64,000 nt of DNA from Clostridia bacterium. Its GTDB lineage: Bacteria > Bacillota > Clostridia > Oscillospirales > Acutalibacteraceae. Where the stretch lies: contig JAFXGM010000038.1 in assembly GCA_017513195.1 (NCBI GenBank), positions 1-64,000 of the forward strand. The letters run 5' to 3'. The position numbers and the translations under genes were made by a program. The notes under the pieces were generated by a model. That model had not been told where the DNA came from and did not search any database. It was given only the letters and a program-made list of their open reading frames with translations. Below, piece after piece: positions 42,452 to 51,320 of this stretch. Every line of letters begins with the position of its first letter. The stretch's first letter is position 1.

Positions 42452-44683
42452 ATGACACACGAAAATTGGAACGGATTTAAAGCGGGCGTATGGCAAAATG
42501 AAATCAACGTGCGCGACTTTATTCAAGCTAACTATACCGAATATACCGGTGACGATAGCTTTTTAGCGGGTGCTACCGAGCGTACAAAAGCACTTATGAA
42601 AAAGGTGCAGGCGCTTTTTGCACTTGAGCGTCAGTTTGGCGGTGTGCTTGATATTGATACCGCAACCGTATCTTCGCTTACCACCTTTTCACCCGGTTAC
42701 ATAGATAAAGACAACGAAATTATTGTCGGTATGCAAACCAACCGCCCACTAAAGCGTGGCGTTAGTCCCTTTGGCGGCATACGTATGGCTCGTCAAGCGT
42801 GCGAGGCTTACGGCTACAAGCTTTCTGAAACAATTGAGGATGAGTTTCGTTTCCGCACCACACACAACGAGGGTGTTTTCCGCGCGTATACCGACGAAAT
42901 GCGTCTTGCGCGCCGTTGTCACGTAATCACAGGCCTACCCGACGCTTACGGTCGCGGTCGTATTATTGGTGACTACCGTCGTGTAGCGCTTTACGGCGTG
43001 GACAAGCTTATAGAAGAAAAACAAAAAGACAAAGCCGCTATGGCCGAAAAGCCCTTTGTTACAGAGAACATTAAGCTTAGCAGCGAGCTTTTTAAACAAA
43101 TCAACTTTCTTGGCAAGCTAAAAGAAATGGCTACTATGTACGGCTTTGATATAAGCGGTCCTGCACGTGACACACGTGAGGCAATACAGTGGACATACTT
43201 TGCATATCTTGCCGCTATAAAAGAGCAAAACGGTGCGGCAATGTCGCTCGGCCGTGTGGCAACATTTTTTGATATTTATATAGAACGCGACATCAAAAAC
43301 GGCACCCTTACCGAAGAGGGCGCACAAGAGCTGTTTGACGATTTTGTAATAAAGCTTCGTATAGCGCGTCATTTGCGCACACCCGAATACAACGAGCTTT
43401 TCGGCGGTGACCCAATGTGGATTACCGAGGCTGTTGGCGGTATGGGTGAAGATGGCAGAACCCTTGTTAGCAAGAGTAGTTTCCGCGTGCTTAATACACT
43501 TTATACTCTCGGCTCTTCACCAGAGCCTAACCTTACTGTCCTTTGGTCAAAGCAGTTGCCCGACGGCTTTAAAAAGTTCTGCGCAAAGGTTTCAAAAGAC
43601 ACCGACTCTATTCAGTACGAAAATGACGATATTATGCGTCCGATTTACGGCGACGATTACGCCATTGCTTGCTGTGTATCGGCAATGAAGCTTGGTAAGC
43701 AGATGCAGTTCTTTGGCGCACGTTGTAATTTGGCAAAGCTTTTAAACATCGCGCTTAACGGCGGTTACGACGCTATGAGCGGCATACATATAGGTCCGCA
43801 AATGGAGCCTGTCGCAGACGAAAAGCTTAACTTTGACTCTGTTATGGAGCGTTATGATATTTATATTCAGTGGCTTTCACAGTTGTATGTAAAAACCATG
43901 AACGTTATTCACTATATGCACGACGAATACTGCTATGAAAAGGTACAGATGGCGCTTCACGATACCGACGTTGAACGCCTTATGGCGTTTGGTATAGCAG
44001 GTCTTTCGGTTGTTGCCGACTCGCTTAGTGCTATCAAGTACGGCTGTGTTAAACCGGTAAGAAACGAAGAAGGCTTTATTGTTGATTATGATACAACCGG
44101 TGATTTCCCCAAATTTGGTAATGACGACGACCGCGTTGACTCACTCGCTCAAGATATGACCCACCGCTTTATTGAGGCTCTTCGCAAGACCGAAACATAT
44201 CGTGGCGCTGTGCACACATTGTCTGTTCTTACTATCACTTCAAACGTTATGTACGGTAAAAATACAGGCGCTACACCCGACGGCAGAAAATCGGGCGAGC
44301 CATTTGCCCCCGGTGCTAACCCAATGCACAATCGTGAAGAAAACGGAGCGCTTGCGTCACTTAACTCGGTAGCAAAAATCAGTTACGACGATTGCCGTGA
44401 CGGTGTTTCAAATACATTCTCTATCACGCCTGAGGCACTCGGCAAAACCGACGAGGAACGCATTGACAATCTTGTCACCATTCTCGACGGCTACTTTGCA
44501 AAGAAAGCACACCACATAAACGTAAACGTGCTTAACCGCGAAACGCTGATGGATGCATACGAAAACCCCGACAAATACCCCAACCTTACCATTCGTGTAT
44601 CGGGTTATGCCGTTAACTTTAACAAGCTCTCACGCGAGCATCAACGCGAGGTTATAAGCCGTACCTTCCACACAGTATTATGA
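42452..44683 (+). CDS. pflB: Formate C-acetyltransferase (pyruvate formate-lyase)
   Basis: 743 residues, full-length glycyl radical enzyme converting pyruvate and CoA to acetyl-CoA and formate. The adjacent active-site cysteines are in [13 protein letters not shown], and the radical Gly in [14 protein letters not shown] near the C-terminus. Ribosome site GGAGGAATAATAT. Controlled by the ZTP riboswitch, so a chief role may be to supply formate for one-carbon/purine synthesis. Its stop overlaps the pflA start by four bases. Confidence 0.98.
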   Translation: MTHENWNGFKAGVWQNEINVRDFIQANYTEYTGDDSFLAGATERTKALMKKVQALFALERQFGGVLDIDTATVSSLTTFSPGYIDKDNEIIVGMQTNRPLKRGVSPFGGIRMARQACEAYGYKLSETIEDEFRFRTTHNEGVFRAYTDEMRLARRCHVITGLPDAYGRGRIIGDYRRVALYGVDKLIEEKQKDKAAMAEKPFVTENIKLSSELFKQINFLGKLKEMATMYGFDISGPARDTREAIQWTYFAYLAAIKEQNGAAMSLGRVATFFDIYIERDIKNGTLTEEGAQELFDDFVIKLRIARHLRTPEYNELFGGDPMWITEAVGGMGEDGRTLVSKSSFRVLNTLYTLGSSPEPNLTVLWSKQLPDGFKKFCAKVSKDTDSIQYENDDIMRPIYGDDYAIACCVSAMKLGKQMQFFGARCNLAKLLNIALNGGYDAMSGIHIGPQMEPVADEKLNFDSVMERYDIYIQWLSQLYVKTMNVIHYMHDEYCYEKVQMALHDTDVERLMAFGIAGLSVVADSLSAIKYGCVKPVRNEEGFIVDYDTTGDFPKFGNDDDRVDSLAQDMTHRFIEALRKTETYRGAVHTLSVLTITSNVMYGKNTGATPDGRKSGEPFAPGANPMHNREENGALASLNSVAKISYDDCRDGVSNTFSITPEALGKTDEERIDNLVTILDGYFAKKAHHINVNVLNRETLMDAYENPDKYPNLTIRVSGYAVNFNKLSREHQREVISRTFHTVL

Positions 44684-45381
44684 TAAAAGGTAACATACAT
44701 TCATTACAATCTCTTGGCACAGTAGACGGCCCCGGTATTCGCTTTGTGGTGTTTATGCAGGGGTGTAACCTGCGTTGTGGCTGTTGCCATAACCCTGACA
44801 CTTGGGAAATTAGTGGTGGCACCGAATACACACCCGAGCAGATACTCGAAAAGGTTTTGCGCTGTAAGGATTATTTTGGCAAAACGGGTGGTATTACCAT
44901 TTCGGGCGGTGAGCCACTGCTTCAAAGCGAATTTTGCTATGAGCTGTTTTCGCTATGTCACAATGAGGGCATTAACACCTGCCTTGACACCTCGGGCAGC
45001 ATTTTAAACGAGGGTGCAAAAAAACTGCTGACAGTCACCGACCGCGTCTTGCTTGATATTAAATACACAAATGACGCCGATTACCTCGAGCACGTCGGTT
45101 GTGATATGCAAAAACCTCTCGAGTTTTTGACATATCTGCAAACACAAAAAATCCCCACCACCTTGCGGCAGGTAATTATACCCACCCTTACCGATAGTGA
45201 GGAAAATATAAAACTGTTAAAAGATATTGCCGAGGCTCACCCCGTGGTTGACAAAATTGAGCTATTGCCCTTTAGAAAAATTTGTCAGACGAAATATGAT
45301 AATATGAATATACCGTTTCGTTTTGGCAATATTCCGGAACCGACGCAAGAAACTATGAAAAATATAAATAAATTGCTATAG
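44680..45381 (+). CDS. pflA: Pyruvate formate-lyase activating enzyme
   Basis: 233 residues, radical SAM. The cluster motif is [15 protein letters not shown] (CxxxCxxC), preceded by [13 protein letters not shown], and the SAM-binding [16 protein letters not shown] follows. Installs the glycyl radical on PflB. The ATG overlaps the pflB stop (ATGA), so it is translationally coupled. Confidence 0.97.
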   Translation: MIKGNIHSLQSLGTVDGPGIRFVVFMQGCNLRCGCCHNPDTWEISGGTEYTPEQILEKVLRCKDYFGKTGGITISGGEPLLQSEFCYELFSLCHNEGINTCLDTSGSILNEGAKKLLTVTDRVLLDIKYTNDADYLEHVGCDMQKPLEFLTYLQTQKIPTTLRQVIIPTLTDSEENIKLLKDIAEAHPVVDKIELLPFRKICQTKYDNMNIPFRFGNIPEPTQETMKNINKLL

Positions 45382-45393
45382 GAGGAATTTATT

Positions 45394-46224
45394 GTGAAAA
45401 AATTTGTAAACTTCAAATCTTTATGTGCTTTGGCGCTATGCTTTGTTATGCTGTTTGCGTTGTGTGCATGTAACGACACAGATCCTCTTTCCACCAACGA
45501 CGACACGTCTTCCGAAATATCGGCACCTGCCGACAGCTCGGTTAATAGTTCTATCAACGATGATAGCGACACAACAACCTCATCGGTGGATTCTAACGTC
45601 GACACTTCTTCAAAAGACGAAGATAAACCGGTTTCATCTTCAAGCTCTGATAACGAAAGCTCTAAACCTTCGGTTGATACAACCCCGTCAACCCCAATCA
45701 CTTCAACCCCAACCCCCTCAACGCCAACTCCTTCTGCGCCCGCACAAAAGACCGAAAAGGAACTTATTGTCGGCAAGTGGCGCGGAGCGGTAGATATGGC
45801 ACCGATGTTTTCGGAGGAAATGGGCTTTGAATTTAAAGGTGACGCAACAGTGTGGTGTGATATGGAGTTCACATCAGATGGTGCTATCTACGAAATAGTT
45901 AATAGAGTATCGCTAGAAGAAGCGTATTTCAATGTGTATACCGAATGGGTAAATAACCTTATTGCAACCCAAGGATTAACTATAGAACAATTTGAGACCG
46001 GTGCCGGTATGTCGTTTGATGAATACGTTAACGTTCTTGTAGAAACTTCTATGCAAATGGTTCCTATATCTGCTACACATTCATATAAGTTTGAAGGAAG
46101 CAATTTGTACATACTTCAACAAGGTGAAGCTAACTTTGAAAAAACAGAATACTCTTTTGAAGGCGACGACAAACTAATTTTAAATCAAGATGGCATTAAT
46201 GTAACCTATAACCGCAACCAATAA
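45394..46224 (+). CDS. Ser/Thr-rich lipoprotein of unknown function
   Basis: 276 residues, GTG start behind AGGAGG. Signal peptide with lipobox-like ALCAC (Cys ~26), then a ~90-residue linker of Ser/Thr/Asp with TPSTPTPSAP repeats, then a globular domain (LIVGKWRGAVDMAPMF to the end) that resembles lipocalin-like 'GKW' domains used to bind small molecules. No stated family. It follows pflA by 12 bases but has no clear promoter of its own. Confidence 0.7.
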   Translation: MKKFVNFKSLCALALCFVMLFALCACNDTDPLSTNDDTSSEISAPADSSVNSSINDDSDTTTSSVDSNVDTSSKDEDKPVSSSSSDNESSKPSVDTTPSTPITSTPTPSTPTPSAPAQKTEKELIVGKWRGAVDMAPMFSEEMGFEFKGDATVWCDMEFTSDGAIYEIVNRVSLEEAYFNVYTEWVNNLIATQGLTIEQFETGAGMSFDEYVNVLVETSMQMVPISATHSYKFEGSNLYILQQGEANFEKTEYSFEGDDKLILNQDGINVTYNRNQ

Positions 46225-46298
46225 TCCCTCATATTATGATATTTCATATTTAAAGCAAACCTTTGCCGATAACAAAAAACTTAAGGTTTAATCTAATC

Positions 46299-46355
46299 CT
46301 TGCCTCCCTCTGACGAGGGAGGTGGATTTTTGCATAGCAAAAAGACGGAGGGAGA
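46299..46355 (+). repeat. Left inverted palindromic repeat of the DUF559 cassette
   Basis: CTCCCTCTGACGAGGGAG palindrome (46304-46321), then hairpin TTTTTGC-ata-GCAAAAA, then GAGGGAGAG, which also serves as the ribosome site of the nuclease start at 46359. It is mirrored by the repeat at 46704-46753. Confidence 0.8.
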
Positions 46356-46411
46356 GAAATGAAAGAATATAACAAATCAAATATCCCTCTTGCAAAAGTG
46401 TTGAGGAAAAT

Positions 46412-46759
46412 ATGACCCCTTGGGAACGAAAACTTTGGTATACTTTTCTTAAAAACCATCCCTTCCGTTTTCAAAGACAAAAGGCCATTGGAAACCATAT
46501 AGTAGATTTCTATTGTGCAAAAGCCAAATTAGTTATAGAACTTGATGGCGGTGGACACTATACCGAAGAACAATCAAAAAATGATGTTATTCGCACAAAA
46601 GAATTAGAAAAATCGGGCTTGACCGTTTTAAGAATTTGTAATTTAGATATTGACCGTAATTATCGCGGTGTATGTGAATATATAGATTGGGCGGTTAAAA
46701 AATCTCTCCCTCAGTCAGCTTTGCTGACAGCTCCCTCGTCAGAGGGAGCCAAGCAGTAG
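46412..46759 (+). CDS. DUF559 endonuclease-like protein, N-terminus frameshifted
   Basis: 115 residues of the DUF559/very-short-patch-repair-like nuclease fold. Core is MTPWERKLWYTFLKNHPFRF, with the catalytic core in IVDFYCAKAKLVIELDGGGHY (Asp, Glu-x-Asp-Gly) and LRICNLDIDRNYRGV. Homologues begin MKEYNKSNIP...LRKNMTPWERK; here an ATG at 46359 behind GGAGGGAGAG gives KEYNKSNIPLAKVLRK in a different frame, ending at a stop at 46413-46415. One extra A in the A-run 46407-46410 would join both parts into ~133 residues. The C-terminal SLPQSALLTAPSSEG tail is translated from the right repeat. Confidence 0.8.
   Translation: MTPWERKLWYTFLKNHPFRFQRQKAIGNHIVDFYCAKAKLVIELDGGGHYTEEQSKNDVIRTKELEKSGLTVLRICNLDIDRNYRGVCEYIDWAVKKSLPQSALLTAPSSEGAKQ
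46704..46753 (+). repeat. Right inverted palindromic repeat of the DUF559 cassette
   Basis: CTCTCCCTC, hairpin GTCAGC-ttt-GCTGAC, then AGCTCCCTCGTCAGAGGGAG; the outer palindrome is the inverse complement of the left repeat, only the middle hairpin differs. Confidence 0.8.
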
Positions 46760-46780
46760 ATTATTGATTGCGAAAATATT

Positions 46781-46808
46781 AAAAGCGAGGAGTATTCCTC
46801 GCTTTTTG
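46781..46808 (-). terminator. Terminator (bidirectional)
   Basis: AAAGCGAGGA-gtat-TCCTCGCTTTTTG between the convergent DUF559 and 41-aa genes. Confidence 0.8.
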
Positions 46809-46934
46809 TTATTCTATAGTTTCATCGGTTTCTATGTATATTTCTTCACACGCTTGTTCGACATTTTTTAACATTTCAATAGCCGTTTCGACACTGTCAA
46901 GCAAGTTTAAGTACATTTGCTTATAATCAGGCAT
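46809..46934 (-). CDS. 41-residue conserved-looking small protein
   Basis: A short gene with the excellent ribosome site AAAGGAGGG 7-8 bases before its ATG (46932-46934). The peptide MPDYKQMYLNLLDSVETAIE forms an amphipathic helix and ends in an acidic tail. Small proteins of the form 'DYKxMYxxLxxxVxxAIExL' occur in many Clostridia; function unknown. It lies behind the pseudoknotted RNA and its terminator (46990-47138), so may be controlled by readthrough. Confidence 0.65.
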   Translation of the reverse strand: MPDYKQMYLNLLDSVETAIEMLKNVEQACEEIYIETDETIE

Positions 46935-46989
46935 AGATATACCCTCCTTTATAACAATATAAAATTTATTGTTACAACGGCCATTGAAC

Positions 46990-47138
46990 AAAATAAAAAA
47001 GTGCGCAACCGAAGTCACGCACCAAAAAAACGATGCTTAACTTCTGTTGCGACACAGTCTACCCTAAGCAGATAATTAAGTTAAGACATACATTTTTTTA
47101 AAATGTACATCTACTCAGGGTGAAAAATATGTGTCGCA
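46990..47138 (-). ncRNA. Unassigned pseudoknotted RNA with terminator (leader or sRNA)
   Basis: Minus strand, promoter TTGACG-N17-TAAGAT at 47144-47172. P1: TGCGACACA (47130-47138) with TGTGTCGCA (47048-47056), 9 bp perfect. P2: 13 bp, ACCCTGAGTAGAT (47109-47121) with ATCTGCTTAGGGT (47061-47073), two G-U. P3: TACATTTT/AAAATGTA (47089-47107). A pseudoknot: CTTAACTT (47078-47085, between P3 and P2) with AAGTTAAG (47036-47043, 3' of P1), 8 bp perfect. Then a 9-bp terminator stem with TTCG loop and T6. This shape fits a riboswitch or attenuator for the 41-aa gene, or a free sRNA. I match it to no known family. Confidence 0.65.
47001..47022 (-). terminator. UUCG-capped terminator of the pseudoknotted RNA
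   Basis: GTGCGTGAC-TTCG-GTTGCGCAC on the minus strand, followed by TTTTTTATTTTG. Confidence 0.8.
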
Positions 47139-47143
47139 CGATT

Positions 47144-47172
47144 ATCTTACCACAAATAAAAATTACCGTCAA
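47144..47172 (-). promoter_or_regulatory. Promoter of the pseudoknotted RNA
   Basis: TTGACG (47167-47172), 17-base spacer, TAAGAT (47144-47149), minus strand. Its transcription start falls at the 5' edge of helix P1. Confidence 0.75.
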
Positions 47173-47212
47173 GTAATTCGACAAAACATTTCAAAATAAA
47201 ATAAAATATTAC

Positions 47213-47250
47213 AAAAAATCAATCCCCTGCCATACGTAGAGGATTGATTA
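47213..47250 (-). terminator. Terminator after rRNA methyltransferase operon
   Basis: AATCCTCT-loop-AGGGGATT hairpin with minus-strand T-tract (TTGATTTTTTG), 5-30 bases after the rsmF-like stop. Confidence 0.7.
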
Positions 47251-47254
47251 TAAA

Positions 47255-48616
47255 TTATGCTTTGTGCATTCGTAAACCTTTTGGGTAGTGATTTTTAGCC
47301 ACACCGTTTGAAACTTTAGCGCCGCCAACTGATACGCCGCAAACGGTAACCACCGCCCAGCCGTTTGCACAGTCAGCCTTTATTTCTTCGCCGCGAAGAT
47401 ATTTTTGCAAATCTTCACTATCGACAGCAAGGTCAATCTTGCGTTTAAAATTGTTGCCGTATGCCATAAACAGTTGATGATGCGGCAAAAGGTAGTTTTT
47501 CTTGATTTCACCTATTGTCACACCGCACATAAAGGCAGTGCCCTTTTTAATTTCGATACCGCCGCCATAAAAAACGGGTGTATCACCGTAAAGGGTTATA
47601 TCGTCTTTATTATAGTTTTCGAGCGTATCATTTAAAAAGTCGATTAATACGGGGTTAGGTTTATCGTTTTTCTTTTGTGCGGTGCGGCTGTTGCTTGCTT
47701 TTTCACCATTGTGACGAAGAACCGCCATAAACTGACCCTCGCCACGTGTTTTGTGGGGGTAGCATCTACGTGCAAAGTTTATATTTTGGCACTCACAACC
47801 GTCAAAACGCACGCCGTTTGACGTTGCTTTTTGCACGCAGTCGGCAGTGGGCACAATCTCAAAGTCGGGGTGCCGCTTTAAAAACGCATCTATTTGCATT
47901 TCGTTTTCTTCTAAAGAAAAGGTGCAGGTAGCGTATATTATTGTGCCGCCGCTAGCCAAACATTTTACTGCATTTTCTAAAATATCGTGCTGACGCTGGG
48001 CGCACATTTTTACGTTTTCCTCGCTCCACTCGTCAATTGCTACCTGCTCTTTGCGGAACATTCCCTCGCCCGAGCAGGGCGCATCTACCATAATAACGTC
48101 AAACGTATCGGGAAAAGTAGCCGCAAGGCGTGCTGTGTCCATGCAGGTAGTAACACAATTTTTAAGACCTAATCGCTCTATGTTGCCTGTAAGTATTTTA
48201 CAGCGCGAGGGAACAATCTCATTTGACACAAGCAGTCCCTCGTCACCAATTTTATTTTTTAATTGAGTGCTTTTGCCACCGGGGGCGGCGCACATATCGA
48301 GTACCTTACTGCCTTTTGCAATATCAATACATTCGGCGGGCGCCATTGCGGCAGGCTCTTGAACGTAAATTAGCCCCGCGTGGTGAAAGGGGTGGTTTCC
48401 AACCTTTTCATAGTCAAGATAATACCCGTTTTGTACGTAAGGTATTTTTTCGTTGCCAAAAGGATTGATTTTTTCAAAGCTTTCTATGGAAATCTTATCG
48501 GTATTTATTCTGAATGCCTTTACGGGCGACTCGTTTACCGCCTTTTCATAAAGTGGATACTCATCACCAAGCAAGGCTTTCATTCGGTTTACAAAATCTT
48601 GTGGTAATTGTTTCAT
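47255..48616 (-). CDS. RsmF/RsmB-family 16S rRNA m5C methyltransferase
   Basis: 453 residues. SAM motif AKGSKVLDMCAAPGGKSTQL, the two conserved Cys in VDAPCSGEGMFRKE (release Cys) and YATCTFSLEENE (nucleophile Cys), and a C-terminal RNA-binding domain (CDFANGWAVVTVCGVSVGGAK). This is the RsmF/YebU branch with a C-terminal PUA-like domain. The ATG overlaps the rsmE stop by one base. Its terminator lies just downstream. Confidence 0.92.
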   Translation of the reverse strand: MKQLPQDFVNRMKALLGDEYPLYEKAVNESPVKAFRINTDKISIESFEKINPFGNEKIPYVQNGYYLDYEKVGNHPFHHAGLIYVQEPAAMAPAECIDIAKGSKVLDMCAAPGGKSTQLKNKIGDEGLLVSNEIVPSRCKILTGNIERLGLKNCVTTCMDTARLAATFPDTFDVIMVDAPCSGEGMFRKEQVAIDEWSEENVKMCAQRQHDILENAVKCLASGGTIIYATCTFSLEENEMQIDAFLKRHPDFEIVPTADCVQKATSNGVRFDGCECQNINFARRCYPHKTRGEGQFMAVLRHNGEKASNSRTAQKKNDKPNPVLIDFLNDTLENYNKDDITLYGDTPVFYGGGIEIKKGTAFMCGVTIGEIKKNYLLPHHQLFMAYGNNFKRKIDLAVDSEDLQKYLRGEEIKADCANGWAVVTVCGVSVGGAKVSNGVAKNHYPKGLRMHKA

Positions 48617-49359
48617 CAGTTTAGTTCCATTTCGCTATATAGCATACACATTGCAATGGTGGTTATTGCCGCCGTTTCGGTGCGTAATATACGGCTGCCT
48701 AACGATATAACCTTGCCGCCAATTTCTAATGCATCTTCAATTTCCTTTTGCTCAAAGCCACCTTCGGGGCCTATGATAATGCCAACGTTCATTCCGCTTT
48801 TTATCTCTGATAATGCGGTTTTTGTAGCCGACATACCATCGGCACATTCATAAGGCACAAGCAACAAATCAAGCTCTTTTGCCCGTGCTATGAATTCTTT
48901 ATACGACAAAACATCACAAACCTCGGGTACCGCGGTGCGTTTGCTTTGCTTTGCGGCGGCTTCGGCTATTGCCTGCCAACGCTCACGTTTGCTCTTTTTC
49001 TTTTTATCGTCTATTTTTACAATGCTTCGTTTCATAGAAACAGGGGTTACGGTTGCAACACCCAATTCTACTGCCTTTTGAATTATAAGCTCTAGCTTAT
49101 CGCTTTTGGGTAGACCTTGGAAAAGGTGAATATTTATAGGCAAATTGGTGGATTGATAATTCGGCTTTATGATTTTTGCAACAACCGTGTCAATTTCGAT
49201 GCTTTCAAGCTCGCACAGGTCGCTTACACCCTCACAGCTTACCAAAAACTGCTCACCCATATTCATTCGCAAAACGTTTTTTATATGATTATAATCGGCT
49301 CCCGCTATAAAGTAACGGCCGTCTTTTTTTGCAGTGTTTTCAACAAAAAAGTTGTACAT
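48616..49359 (-). CDS. rsmE: 16S rRNA m3U1498 methyltransferase RsmE
   Basis: 247 residues, SPOUT class. PUA-like N-terminus (residues ~1-70: HIKNVLRMNMGEQFLVS), then INIHLFQGLPKSDKLELIIQKAVELGV, and the trefoil knot GIIIGPEGGFEQKEI with LGSRILRTETAA. Modifies U1498 in the small ribosomal subunit. Coupled to the rsmF-like gene downstream. Confidence 0.95.
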   Translation of the reverse strand: MYNFFVENTAKKDGRYFIAGADYNHIKNVLRMNMGEQFLVSCEGVSDLCELESIEIDTVVAKIIKPNYQSTNLPINIHLFQGLPKSDKLELIIQKAVELGVATVTPVSMKRSIVKIDDKKKKSKRERWQAIAEAAAKQSKRTAVPEVCDVLSYKEFIARAKELDLLLVPYECADGMSATKTALSEIKSGMNVGIIIGPEGGFEQKEIEDALEIGGKVISLGSRILRTETAAITTIAMCMLYSEMELN

Positions 49360-49472
49360 TTAAATTCACCCTTTTATGCGCTATATATTTTAATTATATA
49401 AAAATCTCTCGCAATTTCAATTCCTAATTTTGTTTTCAAAACCAAAACAATCTATACAGTGCAAACATTTAT

Positions 49473-49502
49473 TTGACAATTGTACGTTGCATAGGCTATA
49501 AT
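49473..49502 (+). promoter_or_regulatory. Sigma-A promoter for cotH-like gene
   Basis: TTGACA (49473-49478), 18-base spacer, TATAAT (49497-49502), 35 bases before the GTG start. Confidence 0.75.
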
Positions 49503-49536
49503 GACCTTGTAAACATATCTTATAAGGAGTGGTAAC

Positions 49537-51282
49537 GTGAAGAAATTATTGGCAATATTATTAGCGGTGATGCTCGTTATTTCATGCTGCTCTTGTGCGG
49601 CAGACAATTCTGACAAACAGTCTAGCACTAACGAACCGGTAACATCTACCCAAACCGACGCTAATGTTGATAACGACGATGCCGGTGATATAATCGACGA
49701 CGGTAATACCAATGAAGATGTTGCAAGCGATGAATCCTCAAGCGAGGAAAACTCCTCGGGCGATAAGCCAAACAATAGCAAGCCCGACACCACAAAACCC
49801 GATAAAGATGATAATACCAGCAGTGAAGATACCACCACAAAGCCGGAAAAACCATCCGATAAAGATGAGCAAGAGGAAGAAAAGGAAGACGAAAAGCCTG
49901 TATCCTCTGCTGGCTCTGCTACCTGCTCTCACACATACAAAAATGCCACCTGCACAAAGCCAAAGACCTGTAGTAAATGCGGAAAAACCATTGGCTCAAA
50001 GCTTGGTCACTCATACAAAGAAGCCACCTGTACAAGACCTAAAACCTGTACCGTTTGCGGCACTATGAGCGGCAACGCATTAGGTCATAATTATGTTTTG
50101 GGCGAATGCACAATATGTAAGGATTACAGCAAATCATACTGTCCAAAGCTATATTTTACGGGTGATATGTCAAAAATCACCGACCCAAAGCAAACCAGTA
50201 AAAAAATTGAGTGCGACATCGACTTTGAGTATAGAAGTCGAGGTCAAACTGTGGATGGCGCGGCAAAAATTAAAATTCAAGGTACTTCAAGTACACAATA
50301 CGCCAAAAAGAATTATACAATCACTTTGTACGATGACTCGAATTATTCATCCAAAAAGAAGCTTGATGTCGGTTGGGGCGCTCAGAGCAAATATTGCTTA
50401 AAAGCCAACTGGATTGACAAGACCCATTCTCGTAATGTTGTTACAGCAAAGCTTGGCGCGCAAATGCAGGCTAAATACGGCTTGTTTAACGTAGCTCCAC
50501 ACAACGGCACTGTCGACGGTTTTCCTGTTGAAATATACATAAACGGTGAATTTCACGGCCTTTATACCATGAACATTCCAAAGGATGAATGGATGTTTGG
50601 TATGGACAAAAACAACCCTAACCACATTGTTATTTGCGGCGAAAACTGGAACGACCCCGTTCTTTTCAAATCAATTCCCACGGATTTAAAGGACTGGACA
50701 GTCGAGGCAGGTCCTGAAGACGACGCAACGCTCCAAAAGGTACAGCGTTTGGTTAAATTTGTTAAAGACAGCAGTGACGCTGAATTTAAAGCAAATTTTG
50801 ACCAATATCTTAATTTTGATTCAACCATCAATTACTACATAATGATGAACTGCGCTTGGCTTTCTGATAACGCAGGAAAAAATATGTTGCTTGCAACCTA
50901 CGACGGCAAGGTGTGGTACCCAACGCTTTACGACCTTGATACAAGCTGGGGCACACACTGGAAGGGTACCAGCTTATACAACTACAGTAGCGGAGTTATA
51001 AACGGTAGCAACAGCCTATTGTGGCAGCGTATAGAAAAGCTTTACAAAAAAGAAATTGCCGCCCGTTATTTTGAATTGCGCCAAAGCGTTCTCAGCAAAG
51101 AGAACATTATGGCAGAGTTTAACAACTTTAAGGCAAGCATTCCAAAAGAAGTGTTAGACCGCGAAACAGCTAAATGGAACACAGCAGAACACCCAATTCC
51201 CGGTTATGATATAAGTCAAATTGAAGAATATATTAATATCGTTTTTCCACGTCTTGATAATAGATTTAGCGGATGGAAATAA
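49537..51282 (+). CDS. CotH-family lipoprotein with Cys-rich repeats
   Basis: 581 residues, GTG start behind AAGGAGTGG. Signal peptide with lipobox ISCCSC, an acidic Ser/Thr linker (~25-125), two repeats of the form CxxxY-x2-ATCTxPKTCxxCG (about 128-175), then the CotH kinase-like domain: RGQTVDGAAKIKIQGTSS, TQYAKKNYTITLYDD with the Lys, CLKANWIDKTHSRN, and YPTLYDLDTSWGTHW with the metal-binding Asp pair. In Bacillus CotH phosphorylates spore coat proteins; here the secretion signal implies a cell-surface target. A terminator follows at 51286-51320. Confidence 0.9.
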   Translation: MKKLLAILLAVMLVISCCSCAADNSDKQSSTNEPVTSTQTDANVDNDDAGDIIDDGNTNEDVASDESSSEENSSGDKPNNSKPDTTKPDKDDNTSSEDTTTKPEKPSDKDEQEEEKEDEKPVSSAGSATCSHTYKNATCTKPKTCSKCGKTIGSKLGHSYKEATCTRPKTCTVCGTMSGNALGHNYVLGECTICKDYSKSYCPKLYFTGDMSKITDPKQTSKKIECDIDFEYRSRGQTVDGAAKIKIQGTSSTQYAKKNYTITLYDDSNYSSKKKLDVGWGAQSKYCLKANWIDKTHSRNVVTAKLGAQMQAKYGLFNVAPHNGTVDGFPVEIYINGEFHGLYTMNIPKDEWMFGMDKNNPNHIVICGENWNDPVLFKSIPTDLKDWTVEAGPEDDATLQKVQRLVKFVKDSSDAEFKANFDQYLNFDSTINYYIMMNCAWLSDNAGKNMLLATYDGKVWYPTLYDLDTSWGTHWKGTSLYNYSSGVINGSNSLLWQRIEKLYKKEIAARYFELRQSVLSKENIMAEFNNFKASIPKEVLDRETAKWNTAEHPIPGYDISQIEEYINIVFPRLDNRFSGWK

Positions 51283-51285
51283 TAA

Positions 51286-51320
51286 ATAAAGAGCTCGGCT
51301 TTTAAAGGCCGAGCTTTTTA
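51286..51320 (+). terminator. Bidirectional terminator cotH / mmgE
   Basis: AAAGAGCTCGGC-loop-GCCGAGCTTTTT; its right arm overlaps the end of the MmgE gene. Confidence 0.85.

Noticed and set aside
45285..45872. 195-residue minus-strand Ser/Leu-rich frame
   Set aside because: A mirror image of the Ser/Thr-rich lipoprotein linker on the other strand; low complexity and no signal.
47030..47050. AACAGAAGTTAAGC resembling 5S rRNA
   Set aside because: The rest of the 5S fold is missing; here the bases form the 3' strand of a pseudoknot.
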